Shown here one piece after another: positions 1 to 13,500 of a stretch of 64,000 bases of DNA. The stretch is taken from positions 43,370,307 to 43,434,306 of the forward strand of contig JAWZYU010000020.1 of NCBI GenBank assembly GCA_038380435.1, read 5' to 3'. The DNA is from Ryuthela nishihirai. Lineage: Eukaryota > Arthropoda > Arachnida > Araneae > Heptathelidae. A program made the translations under genes and the position numbers. Position 1 is the first letter of the stretch; every line of letters begins with the position of its first letter. A model generated the notes under the pieces. That model did no database searches. It was not told the origin of the DNA and worked only from the letters and a program-made list of their open reading frames with translations.

Positions 1-171
1 TGCTACATTCACTATGTGAATTTTCTTGAGAAATATTTTCCTTGTATGCAACTACAAACAACTTATTCTAAGGTGTTTTGTGGCTGGAGAGCCATTATGA
101 ATTACATTGGCTACTAAACCAATTCTTTCAGACTTTTCCCATGATATAATAATTATGTAACACAATATAAA

Positions 172-716
172 TTTTATCATACATGATTTTTAGCTGTTTT
201 ACAATTAAAAGTATTCTTGAGGAGGGCTATATCAGCTTATTGCTAAATATAGGTAAATTGCCTCGAAGTGCAATTTCCTTATTACTCTTATATTACTCCT
301 ATATATTGTACAATTACTTTTACCTTATAAAAGGCAGGCAAGTATAAAATAAAGCAATTACCAGTCCTTGAGCTTGTAACTGGCTGGCACAGATGACAGT
401 TGTTAGCTGGAGATATAAGTCCCATTATTTGCTCTCCTGGTGTTACTGTTGTTAAATTGATGATGTTATTTATGTCATCACACTGCAGTTAACCAGTCCT
501 AGTTTCATTGACGATTGTCGATATCTTTGGTTTTCTGTTAACTTTAAAGAGTTATGCACTGCATGCCACTTGCGGTCACACTTTCATATTGGTGGGCTCT
601 AGGAGTGTTACACTTGAAGAGCTGGTTGGATGTTACCTGTATTTAGCAATGAACTGATATAGCCCTCCTCAAAAATACTTTTAATTGTAAAACAGCAAAA
701 AATTGTGTATAATTAA
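172..716. mobile_element. fold-back MITE with long inverted arms
   Basis: About 65-80 nt near 175-252 recur as reverse complement near 639-713. The best part, around ggagggctatatcag (227-241) and ctgatatagccctcc (654-668), is perfect. The interior has no coding potential. This is a non-autonomous DNA element of unknown superfamily, and its exact ends and target duplication are not resolved. Confidence 0.65.
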
Positions 717-1368
717 ACTTATAGGATTAGAACTGTGGTTGTAATTATTTATGTAAATAAATATATTTATTTAAATATAATATATAAATATGTAATATAA
801 AATAAATCTTTCACTAGAATATGTTCTCTCAGTAACTGCATTGGTGTTGCAGAAATAGTGGCACACTCATTTGATTATCAAATGCCTAAGTGCAGGACAT
901 CTTTCATGACTTATGAATGAATTTTCACCTCTTTTTTTATACCAATATTATATGATTTCTGCATCCCTAGGCAAATATTGCTCTTGTGTCATTAAATAAT
1001 CAAAATTGATTTAATTACTTACATTTTTATGTGTCCTTCACACAAGAATGGATTCTGAGAAAACAACAACATTCTTTATCAAACTACTCATGATCTTATT
1101 TATATGATTGAAAATAATCAGATTTGTATGAATATTTGTTTTCAAAGTAGTCGTGCTAAAAATAGAAAGTTTTTTTCTCTGAGAACTCTATCTGTGGTTA
1201 ACAGCATCCTACATCTACTTAGGTAGATTTAAAAGATTTCACATTGAAGGGGTGAAACTGAACATTGAAGTGAACAAACTTTACAAATGTAACTTACAAA
1301 CTAAAAGCAAAATATGATATGAATTGTACTGTTCCTTTTGAAGCAAAAACTTATTTTCATAATGCTAG

Positions 1369-1520
1369 GTCTCCCAGATGTTGATGAGGAGGAAGAGTTA
1401 CCTCCAGATCAACAGCCACTTTTAAAGAGAGAAAATTCAGTTGGCTTAGAAAGAACAATCTCTGAGCGTCCATCAGCTATTGGATTTTGTCATGCCTTCC
1501 TGTTACCAGGAGTTCTTGCT
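1369..1520 (+). CDS. SLC37A3: SLC37A3-like exon a (central loop)
   Basis: The acceptor ends ..tgctag at 1368 and the donor is GTAAGC at 1521. The exon starts two bases into a split glycine codon, which recreates the Gly-Leu expected at this point in SLC37A3, and ends in phase 0 after PGVLA. It encodes the acidic cytoplasmic loop between the two six-helix halves, then the lead-in FCHAFLLPGVLA. An alternative acceptor at 1377 is possible but would lose the conserved Gly-Leu. Confidence 0.82.
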
Positions 1521-4500
1521 GTAAGCATATAAACTGATTATTGATATATATGTACAATAAAATATTATAAGACTGAGAGTATTTTATAGTATTGTGTTGT
1601 TGCTTTTACCAAGATTTGAGTTTTTGATAATTTTAAACCCTTACCATAACTTTGTTTTCTCAGTGTTCAGTGAGTCATGTTAATTCTGAGATAACTATGA
1701 ATAGAGCTTCAAAAACATAGCCACCCAGTGTATATCTGTACTAGCAAATGACATCTATTAAAATTCAATAGGCCCTTTATTGACAGACAGACAGACCATA
1801 ACTCTATTCACCAAATTGTAGTTATGCTGATGGCAACATGGTCAAATCAACAGTTTCTTTCTCTCTCTCTCTGCACAATATGCTGCTCAAAGGAGGTTGT
1901 TGTTTGCTTTTAACATTATCATTACTTATCAAGTCAAACTACCTAATGCCCAAGATACTTCATAAGCATCTAAAATCAAAGACATCAAGTTTCCTGTTAT
2001 CCTGCTTATAAATTCATTCAATCATATTCTATTTTGATGATGACATGAAAACAACAGTGAAATGATGGCAAAATGAAAAGCATAAAGATTTTATGAGCAA
2101 GGAATAGAAAAACTTGTCTCACAATATCAGTGACTCAGTATTACTATGTCAAAGAGTAGTGGAATATATAAATGGAATTTTCATACATGTCCATATTAGG
2201 GATCGGTGCCTACATAATGGGAATGCCTGCCGATTTCCGCGATTCTCCATGTTAGCAAGCACGCACATGAGGGTAGCACCATTCTGCGGTAAGCTAACCT
2301 ACACTAATGATAAGTATATAGCAATCTGGTCAGTCATATGGTAAATCCGAGGGCAAGTCGAGAGAAAGAAAGAATCAGACAGATGGCTATTCAAGTACAA
2401 TAAACTGGATAAACTGGAATCTTAATATATACAACGGATATATAGATACAAATGGGAATAACAAATCCTTAAATATTAGATGAATGCTATTGAAAATCGA
2501 GATTTAAATTGATAAAATTATAATCTTGAATTTATAGTAAGATTCCCATTCACATAACACAGAAATTCTCTAATATTTTGTTAGGGCAGTGTAACTCGGA
2601 TCCATATATTGTAAAGGTTTCTGCAATTCCAAAATATTATTTATTCAAAAGTGATCTCAGAAATTTTTTCCAATTACTCATGTCATCGTTACGTTGCCGA
2701 CATATTGATGCAGCCACCTGTCTTGCAGATCCAGTTTGGAATAGATTCGATAGAAACTGAGTTTCACTTCTGCAAAACATCACACAATACTGCATCGTTG
2801 TTCAGACTTCTAGTTAAAGACAGCAGAAAGTAGACAGAATAGTAAATAATTACTTACGAAGAAATGCATATCAGAATCCAATTTTGAAGCAAGCGGTAAA
2901 CAGCGTAATAACCTATACTGCTACGAAGCAAGTAACAAGCAAAACAGTGAATCGCCAGCGCCAAGTGGATGAAAATGTAACTAGTGCTGCTGTTGCTTCA
3001 CGTCTTGAAATCGGCAGGCATCCCCATTACATAGGCACCATTAGGGATTATAAAAAAAAACTTCAACTTATATTCCTTTAAACTTACTTGCTGACTGATC
3101 CTGATACTTCACATAACTTACTGATTCTTCCATGACAACATTAAGCTCTATAACATTCTTTGACTGTGGTGCAAAACAGCACCTTCACTCTTTCTTTTGA
3201 TTTGTTTATATTGCAAAAGGTAGCAATACAAATTAAAACTGCAGACATCTTTTCGATTGCACTTTTTAAATTTTTATTGGAATGCCAAATTTATTTTCAT
3301 TAGTTATTGACAATTATCAGTTTCAATAAGTTCATGGGAGATGCAGTGAATGGAAGTTACATACAAAATAATATAGATACCATGAATATAAATATGTCAT
3401 CAGTATAAATAAATTGACGTTTATAAATATGTTCTAAATTATAAGAGCCTCTCATGTTTGAATGTTCATTGTGCATAAAAGGTACTATTCTAAGTAGTGT
3501 TAACCCTTTTGGTCAGTGGAAATATGCTCTAGGTATGAAAGATGAGTGGCTATATGAAATGCTATTAAGGAAATAACTGTCAAGTGTATTGGCATAACTT
3601 TTTTTTATCTGATTATAACAGGAATTCTCACCAGTTTTGATGAGTGTAAACAATGCTCATTTTATTAAAGTTTGTAGTATTTTACGTCATTTTGTGTGTT
3701 TATGTAGTGTTTCATTATAATGCTTATTGTGCTTGTGAAAAGTAATTTTTTTTAATTTCAGTACTCTCTTGCTTATGCATGTTTGAAGCTAGTTAACTAC
3801 TCATTTTTCTTTTGGTTGCCATATTACTTACAAAGTGCCTATGGTTGGGAAGAATCAGAAGCAGATAAACTTTCTGTATGGTATGATGTTGGAGGGATAT
3901 TTGGTAAGTGCAGTAGTTTTCAATTTGAAGTCAAATATGTTATAATAACTTTGAAGTTTATGTTGCTCATTTTCGAATTTGGTGTCTCATTATAGTAGGG
4001 AATGCCATAATAGTTATTGTAGATAAGAATAAAAATGACATTTTCGAGGAATCATAAAGGGAATGGCAAAAATATAGATCTTTATAAAGCTTTTTTTTTT
4101 TTACAGAATCATTAAATGTTTTGCATACCATGTCCCCCCCCCCTTCACCATCATCACCACCACCAACATGCCTCATTTTGCTTATCTCAATCATTTATTA
4201 TTTTTAATGAAATAAATATTTTTATGTGAGTTAATCTTTTAGGCACCTGAGTTGTTAATATAAATGATTAATGTAGATTTCATACTAATGTTTAAACCTT
4301 GTAAAAATCACAAAGAAAAGTTGTAAATATTTTGTTACTATCATTGTAAGAATATTTAAAATTTAATGACATTTATGTAGTAAAAACACTGTCATATTGA
4401 TAGACAAAAAAAATGGAGCTGACCAATGGCAGAAGGTTAGAAAGTCACTTGAAATATTAAAGTTTTAAAAAGCTATTATAAGCTTTTACAATACCATTGA

Positions 4501-7500
4501 CTAGTACACTGCATGTACTGATCAAAACTATCAGGTGTACATAATTAAAAGTTCCCATGTTCAGAAAAGGTTGAATTGCATTCATAATTGGCATGTACAG
4601 TTTCAAAAAAGCAAAGAGAATTACACTATAAAAGTTTTAGAAGTTACCATAATAGAGCTAATGGGTTAATATATATCTGTAAATGCACGCAATATGGCAA
4701 TCACATGAATTTCCAGTATAAAAAGTGCCCACAGTTATCATTAACTCTTAATCATGTTTCATGAATTAAAAAACATACATTGTTCATGAAATTGATTTTA
4801 CCAGAATCAAAGCATTATAACAGTAACATTGAGAGAGTATCAGTTAATGAAAGACTTGGAATTAATCCTCTGTATCAAAACTCTCCAGGAAAGTGATTTC
4901 CAAATTTGAGGTAGTATATACACTTGGTGTGAGATATAGAAGGAATGAAGAATAACTTCTCTACATGTTCTATAAGAGATTTACATTAGGCTAGATATAT
5001 CAACCAATACACAAGATTGCAATTGTGTTTGGAACATTTAATGATGATTAAGCTTAGTAAAATTTATGCTTAAAGTAATAAATAAATAAATATCCCCTCA
5101 AGCAGCTGCTTGCCATAGAGGTCTTACAGGAGCCTGTCAGTTTAATACGCCATAGTAGAAGTCTGTGAGGAAGGCAAGAACTAGCAGAAAAATAACACAA
5201 ACATTCATGCCTAACACTTTTCTATCTATAGTGAAGCACTTTTATACATATCTTTAATCATAGAGAGACATTTTCTTTGACATCTTACTAAATTTTAAGT
5301 AAATTAATGTGCACAGAATGAAGACTGAAATATAAATAATTAAAAATTCTCAGATAAGTCTGAAGGTTGAAAAAAAATGTATATATATTATGTGTATACA
5401 CTTTTTTTTAGCACACTAGCACATACTAACCTCTCAAGTATTAATCTTTAAGTGTTCAAAACCAGTGAACATATTTTTAAAATTAGGCTTAAGTGGCCTT
5501 CATATTAACTTGAGTTAATGTTATTTTTTATTGCTCAAAAATTTATTCAAAATTAAATGCATTTCATTTGGTATTAAACATTATCTGTGTATAGATGTAA
5601 GTTAGTTATTTCAGATGAAGTTCTAAAATCCAGTTGTGTTTCCACAGGAAAAAAAGTTAAACAAATTGTCTTGGCTACAAATGCTTTCATTGTGGGAATC
5701 CAGAGGCTAAATAGTTAACTGGAATATTTCCTTGCACTCCCAATTGAAATGATGTTAACAAAATATTGTTAACCTTCTTACTTGGAATAAAAAATTAGTG
5801 CACAAAACCATGAATTTTATTTTGAAGCTCACTGCTGACACTAAAAAAAAATGTGCTAAATTTTCTGCAGGAAATATGAAGATGCTCTAAATAGGGTTTT
5901 CTTCAGCAAAACCACTGCATATGCAATGCTAATGGCTAATATCTTTTATTGAGGCTTAGAGAGGGAACTTAAATATAAGGTAGTGGGCAAATTGAAATTT
6001 GGTAACACAAGTTAATTAATGTCAATATATGACAAACAAAAAGGCTGACAAGGAAAAACACAACATATTTGATGACTAAATACTGCAATTAGCTCAAGTC
6101 ACCAATATTAAAGATACTACACAAAGTTGTGGATATGTGAAACTTGTTCGAAAAGATAGAATCAATTGGGATATGTCTCATGAAAATAATGCACAGTTCT
6201 CTTTATAATTTGAGACTAGTTGTCTGTTTAGAACATCAAGTAGGGTGTAGAAATTGGTCTGTTTCTGAGATAATGCACAGAAAAGTTCAAGAATTGGAGG
6301 TCCACTTGCAAAGTAATGCTTTGGTATTTTGGAACTACAAAGCCTGGAATCATGCTTGTAGACATGATGCAATAACACACAGCAATTAATATGATGACTT
6401 ATTGTATATGTTCACATGGGCATTAAATGGAAATGTCCCAAACTTCTCCAGAATGGTGTTCTGCTTTTGCAGCACTCTGTCATGTCAACCCAACATCTTT
6501 TGCAAAGTTTCCAGTGGGAGATATTGGAACATCTTGTGCATAACCCTGATCCTGGTAAAAATGATAAAAAAGTTTATTAATTAAAAAATAAGTTAAAAAA
6601 CTTTTAACTTATTTTTTAACTTATAATAGTTAAAAGTTAAGTTTTTACAAGACACATAGCTGAAAGCTATGTGTCTTGTAAACTTACTTTCTGACCAACC
6701 TCATATAATGAAATCAGCTAAGGTAATGCAATTTACATCCTTGTGCACACAAGGACAAAACTCCGAGAATCTGCCTGACTGCCTGATATGTACCTTCAGC
6801 AGATATACCACCTGATCTAAGAAAAAAGTTCAAACTGAGACATAAATTCATAATTATTTATTAAAAATAGTTATTTAGAACCAATTTTTTGAAATATGCA
6901 TATTTTCTCAAAAATGCTTGAAATATGCATAACTACCCAAAGCCTAGTGATTATTTTTTTTGCTAAATTTCACTATGTAAGAAATGTTGGGAAAATTTCT
7001 GCAATTCCACAAGAGAAAGGACATTTAACTGGTTTCTTTTGACCATCAATACCACAAGAGATAAGGCACTTGAACTAGTTTTTTTTACCCATCAATAAAA
7101 TATTGCTGGACCACACACGTCCTCTAAAATTTTCATGATTTTAGCAATATAATCATTAGCAATTTTTAAATAAATTTTTTAAAGCTCATTTAGGAAGGCT
7201 TTAATATATTTTTTAATTCATTATTTGTTAAGGTTATGTTGCAAATTGAACTTGAATATTTATCACTGAAATCATTATATGCAATTTGTAAGAAATTTAT
7301 ATTTTAATATATTAAAAATTGTATTTATAGGTGGTATTATAGGAGGCTACATATCAGTAAGTAATTTTTTTTTCTGGAGATTATATTTTGCAGTTTAAAT
7401 ATTGTTTAATAACTGATTTTGTGATAAAATTAAATATCTATGTAGAAAATTCATAGGGTAAAAATGTATTATTAGTATTTACTTTTTATTATACATATGC

Positions 7501-10500
7501 TACTACAGTTTAAAGAGGTTTGTGACTAATATATACGGTCTTCTAACATGGGTATTAACTTATGGACACCAGTGTAATAAATATCCTGTTGATCTTGGTT
7601 AGTCTTCTCAAGTTTTCGGTTCTTGTTGTGAATGACCTTTTACTCTCAATGTAGACTATTTATCTAATATTTAATCAAAACGTTAATGGCTGTGGTATGC
7701 TTAGAAATATTTTCCTATCACACCTAAATTAGTCCATTCAGTATAGCTTACTGTTAGTCATGGATGTAGCTATTGCTGCTACACTTAATTAATATATAAG
7801 AATAATTAAAATTTGTGTTTGGAATAGATAACTGGAACTCATGTATTATTTTTTTGATTTAGAACTGGATTACAAGTAGACACTATTCTGGTTAATAATT
7901 ATTTGTAACAAAATTAATAAACTTTTGAATGTTATTAAATTGTTTTAAATTTTTTCCCATAAAAATGTGCTCTCTCTCCATGATATTTGAGGGAATAGTA
8001 GATAGTTTTTTTTTTGTGTACTCTAGTACTTCCTTGACAGTACAAGCTTAAAAATGTTTGGATACTGGCAGTTCTCTGCTATGTTCCTCCTATTCCTTAG
8101 TATATGGGATAGTTATTAAAAATGAATAATAAAAATGTAATTTTATGTAGAAGCCAAAGCTATTAAACTAATGTTTAAAATAATTGAACTATACTTTTAG
8201 AAGTGTGATAAAGATAATCAGGAATTTTTCCGAATTATCCTTGTTCTAATCCTGCATGCCCCAGCTCCCTTTAAACAAAATAAGTTATCACACAGCTATA
8301 GTTTATTAAAAAGAATTTAATCACAATAATGCTGTGATATAGGTTAAAACATTAAGAAACTTCCAGGGAGTAATTCTCAAACCAGGAGAGTGCTGTACAT
8401 ATTACTACCCCTTACGGGTTCTACCTTATAATTACCCTTAACTCTATACACTATTTCAACATAACTCTTTCTTCAAGAGAGCCATTAGAATCGTAATATA
8501 AAGTGGAAACATATTTACTGTATTGCTGGTACAATTGCATTTTGCAGTATTGTCATGCTGTAGTTGGTAATTGTATATGCTACCAGTCCTGTATATTGGA
8601 TGTTCTTAAAGTTGTTACAATGCTGGCGGTCATAATTGATAGGTGTTATGAATTGACACAGATTTTTCCTTGTCCACAATCGTTGATTTGCGATGTACTG
8701 GCAAAGGTTGTCAGTCATTCATGGTGATACAAGTTCCTTTTTCTTTTACCAAGGATATTTGCAGTGATGTTTACAGCCATTGTTGCATATTGTAACTTAG
8801 TTGGTAATATTAAATGCTCAGTGGGTATTACATAATCAGTTCTTTTGATGTAGATCGCACTTTTCCAAGTTTGAAAGGATTTTAACTATGCTCCACTTTG
8901 GAAGAAAGCCAATGCCTCGATGACCACCAGTTTACTATCGGCCAAAAGCCATTGCTATTACAATGTTAAAACTTTAAAACATTTTAAAAGAACATTTTAA
9001 AAAGCACGAACCTTCCAGGTTCATTGTACGACGCGTTTCACCACGATCTCTCTGCACATGGCATCCTCAGGCAAGTATGATGATAACGAGGTGTGAGTTA
9101 AATAGCCGTCGTCACTCTAGCCCAGCCCTCTGCGTACTGATTACTGCGTGCGTATCTCGTGACGGAGCCTGCAATAGGAGATGCCATGCTGATGAGAAGG
9201 GTGGAATCTCGGTATTGCAGACCTCGTCGCAGTGTTTGTGTATATTTAAGGTTTCGGCATATTGCAACTGAAATTTTGATTTTGATTTTGGGGCCTGGTT
9301 CACAAATTTTTGGGGCCTGGTTCACAAATGACTCCAAATCAAAATCCAATGGCCCCAATCCATTTTGATTTTGGGGCCTGGTTTTTATTTTTAAAGTTAA
9401 TTTTGTCAATTAGAAAGAAATCCACAACAGCATTTTCAAAAACAATAGTTGAAAATAATATCAAAATTGACAAAATTAACTTTAAATCAGGATGGCCCCA
9501 AAATCAAAATTTCAGTTGCAATATGCCGAAACCTTAAATATACAATTATCAATATGATTATCCTTTTATTATTTCTGGCAATTCATTACATTGTTTGAAA
9601 GTGCAATAAATTTTGTGTAATGATGTTTGGCTTTGTTACAATTGAATTTAATTAATATGTGAATCTAGTGCCATACACTACTTTAATCCTTCCCGAGTGA
9701 TATTTTTAAAAGCCCACAAGTGGTAGATCTAACACTTCTAAATAGATCTGTTCACTGCTAGGAGTGCAGAAACAAGTTATAGATGTAACCAGATACCACT
9801 CAGGAAGGGTTAAAAGATTTTCCATTACTCATTTCTTCATTATTAATTCTATGTATTCATGTTGTTACAAATTTTAATAACTTGTGTTGCATTTTAATAA
9901 GATTTTGCCAATGCATTATAAAATATTCCAAATGTTTTAATACCAAAAAGTTCATAATGTAATTTAGTGATAATTTAGTATGTTATCATTCACGAATGAA
10001 GTAATCCTTTTCTGTTTTATTATCTGCAATTGAAAAAGAATCACTTAAATAAATACTGATATATGACACACATGGTACACTGACAAATGAAAGTTAAAAA
10101 TTACAAATGATATAGTAATATTGGATGAATATCCTGGAGCAAAATATGAGCCTGACTATAATTAATAATAATATTACCCAATAACGAATAGTTCTTTGTT
10201 TTACTGTTTGGAAAAATTTAAATAATTTTGGATCTAGTGAAAGGAATGATATTGAATTGTGTGCAGAGGTGCAGCATTATAAAACACTTTTTCCAACTCA
10301 TTTCTGCAAGTTACTGTGTCACATTATGCATCAATGTTTGAAGGTAGTTCATTTTTAATTAATATTTATGTGGAGCAGTATTTATGTTTATTAGCAATGC
10401 AAACACCTAGATTTATGATGTCACACATTAGAGATCTACAATGATGATTGCCTCAAGCATTTTAAGTTCCAGTGGTTGAATGGTTAGCATGTTTGTTTGT

Positions 10501-13500
10501 AAAAGAACTTGCTTAGCTATTAATTTTTATTATTATCTCTTTTGCATGTTATATTAACAGTTGCTTGTCTGACCTGTGGCAAAGGAGCTGCTTGAGAGCA
10601 AATTTAACCATAGTTTTAAAAGCATTTTGCTGAGTATAGGTAGATTAACTAGCAGGCTGCCAGGTTAACCTGATATATACAAGATATGTTTGGCTTTACC
10701 ACTCTAGGATATCATTTTACATTTGTGCCTGCATTGAAAAGAAGGAAGGAGACTGATGGCTTGAATAGCATATGTTTTCTGAGGTAGTCCCCAAAATATA
10801 GACTCAAGAATGCCAAACCCCTCCTGCATTAGACACAAACATGTCAGTCGCCATCCTCCACACTAAAACTTTCTAGGTGTGTTACTGTTTAACAGTAGGA
10901 AATATCATTTTTATATTCATGATACATTTTGATCAAAATCAAAATACTTTTTAAGGCATATATTACAAAACAGGCAATTGCCCATTGTGAACAATTGAAG
11001 CTTTAAAACTTATCAACAAACACTGAACAGGGCAAATATAATTTACAAATTGTGAAGAAATTACAAGAACAGTAGATGAAATCAGACCTGTGTACTTTTC
11101 ATTCTTTAACTTTGCTTTTACCTTCTTTGGTAAAATGACCACCATTTAAGAACCATTCATTCTGTTTTGAAATTAAATACACATACCCTGAATAGTAGGG
11201 CGGGGGTGGCTCAGTCGGTAGCATGCCAGGCTCGTAATCTGTAGTTCCCAGGTTCGAGTCCCAGCTGGGTCAGCATTGAGATTTATGTCCGCAAAATTCC
11301 CCGCCCTGCCCACGATCAGTAGGGGACACCGATGGTTTTGGAAAGGCCGTCGTCCATTGGATGGGACATTAAGCCATGGCCCCGTGTGCGGGAGAGCCAT
11401 ACCCTGTGCACGTTAAAGAACACGCTGGATGGCCTTGACGGGAGACTACCATCTGTCTCCCAACAGCTGTTCCAGTGGGTCCCCTCACCCAACATTCTCT
11501 GAGCCTTCGGGGTCCATGTGACCTGGCCATTTAGCCCATGGTGTGCAAAAAAGCGCCGCTCAGAGGTAAAACAACCCAACACAACCCTGAATAGTATATG
11601 AGCCTTTCAAAAGCCAAACTGATCTCCACTTTTTGTAAATTTCACAATTTTAATACCCAAGCACATGATTAGTGCTAAAAATTTCAGCAACTTAAAATCA
11701 AATTCAGAATTTTATTTATCACTGCAAGATGGCAGCAATATGTATGTCTTCTGAAAATCAGTTAATATATTTCAGACGCCATTTTGATTAACTCCAGTTT
11801 GTTGTGAATAGTTGTTGACATATGACATAGTATTGGGAAATTTCATTGCGGTTTGTGAGATTTGTGTTTGAATAACTATTTTTAAACATATTTTTCCATA
11901 ATTACTTGTAAAGTGTTAGAGAAAACTATTTAAAATTTAATATTATAAAAATTATAAAATTATTGAAAAAGTACATTATTTTTGTAATTTTACATAATTA
12001 CTTGTGAAGTGTTAGAAAAACTATTATATTATTGCAAAAGTACATTGTTCTTGTAATAAAGAAAATTAAGAGTGCAAAATAAAAATGGCAAGTAATAATA
12101 AAATACAAAATAGTGTATCAGATAGTGATCCTGCAATACTCAAGCTCCAATTCAAAGAAATGTTTTTGCATTTATTCAGATACATCATCCGATTCAAATG
12201 ATGAAAATATTACCAATAATTCAGTTATTTTCATTAAAGCAAATTGTTCAAATATTGGACAAAAAAGGAATCCGAATTCTGACTAGTGGGTTTGAAATAT
12301 TCAGAAATTTAAGAGATCATGAAGCATGCTGTTCAAAACTAGGAGTGGACGTTTAATGCTGGCAAAAGAATTTCGTGATACATCATGTCAGTGTGCATGG
12401 AAATGTAATCAAACTATCACACCTGATCAATGACAAAAAGCCATAAAGACATTTTACGGATTGGAGAGTCAAGATAAACAGAATTTATTTATATGTGGTT
12501 CGATTAAGCTTGTAACAATTAAATGACAATGTCCAAATGATAACACCAGGAAACCAAGATCTCATTCATTCATATTTTATATTGGACAAGGCAGGCAAGA
12601 TGTTCGTGTTTGCAAGAAGTATTTTAGGGACATCTTTCAGATAAGAAACGGATGAATATATAACTGCAGTTTAAAAGATGAAGGTACATCTCTGAGAGAC
12701 AGTTGAGGTCATCATGTTCCAGGCAACAAAACTGATGACTCAGGTGTCATAGAACATATAAATTCATTTGCAGCGTAATCGAGTCATTACACAAGAGCTC
12801 ATAATCCTAGGCGGCTTTGAGTCCAGATCTATTTTAAGAAAATTTAAGAACTGTATATTATTAAGAAATATATGAACTGTATGTAGCACAATTTAATCTA
12901 AGAAATGTGCAACCAATGAAAGAAAAATATTATTACCACATATTTTCTACTAAATTCAATATACATTTTAAACAACCTTCTAAGGACACGTCAAATTTGT
13001 AATTTGCTACAAATTAAAATTCAGTTTGATAACAATGAAAAATGGGCAGCAGAAATTGAAAAGGAATTACATCTACACAAGGCAGAAAAGACTCGTAATA
13101 ATATGGCTCTGATTCAAGAATAGAATCGGAAGAAATTTACTTATTTACTTTTGACTCAGAAAAAGCTTTACCTTTTCCCAAGCTTACTATGTCACTCACT
13201 TATTTTAATACAAAAGAAATTTATGTCTACAATTTTGGCTGCCATGATTTCAACAAAGATGTGAGCTGTATGTATGTATGTATGGCCAGAAACTGAGGTA
13301 TCACGTGGTTCTCAAGAAATTTCATCATTCTTAATTAAGTACATTAAAACGTATGCTGAAACTCATAAAAAAATAGTGTACTCAGATTCGTGTAGCAGGC
13401 AAAATAGAAATATCAAAACTGCTCTAAGCTTATTAAAACTGGTTCAAAGCTTTGAGATAAAAGCTGAATCAATTGAACTTAAATTTTTGATAAGTGGACA

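Noticed and set aside
8503..8727. open frames on both strands, 67-74 codons
   Set aside because: No family pattern, no splice sites that would fit the SLC37A3-like gene, and composition like the surrounding intron.
11222..11280. tRNA-like sequence with A and B boxes, as a possible tRNA gene
   Set aside because: It is the head of SINE A: the same sequence recurs about 15 times with a common body and target duplications, and it does not fold into a complete tRNA with a proper acceptor stem.
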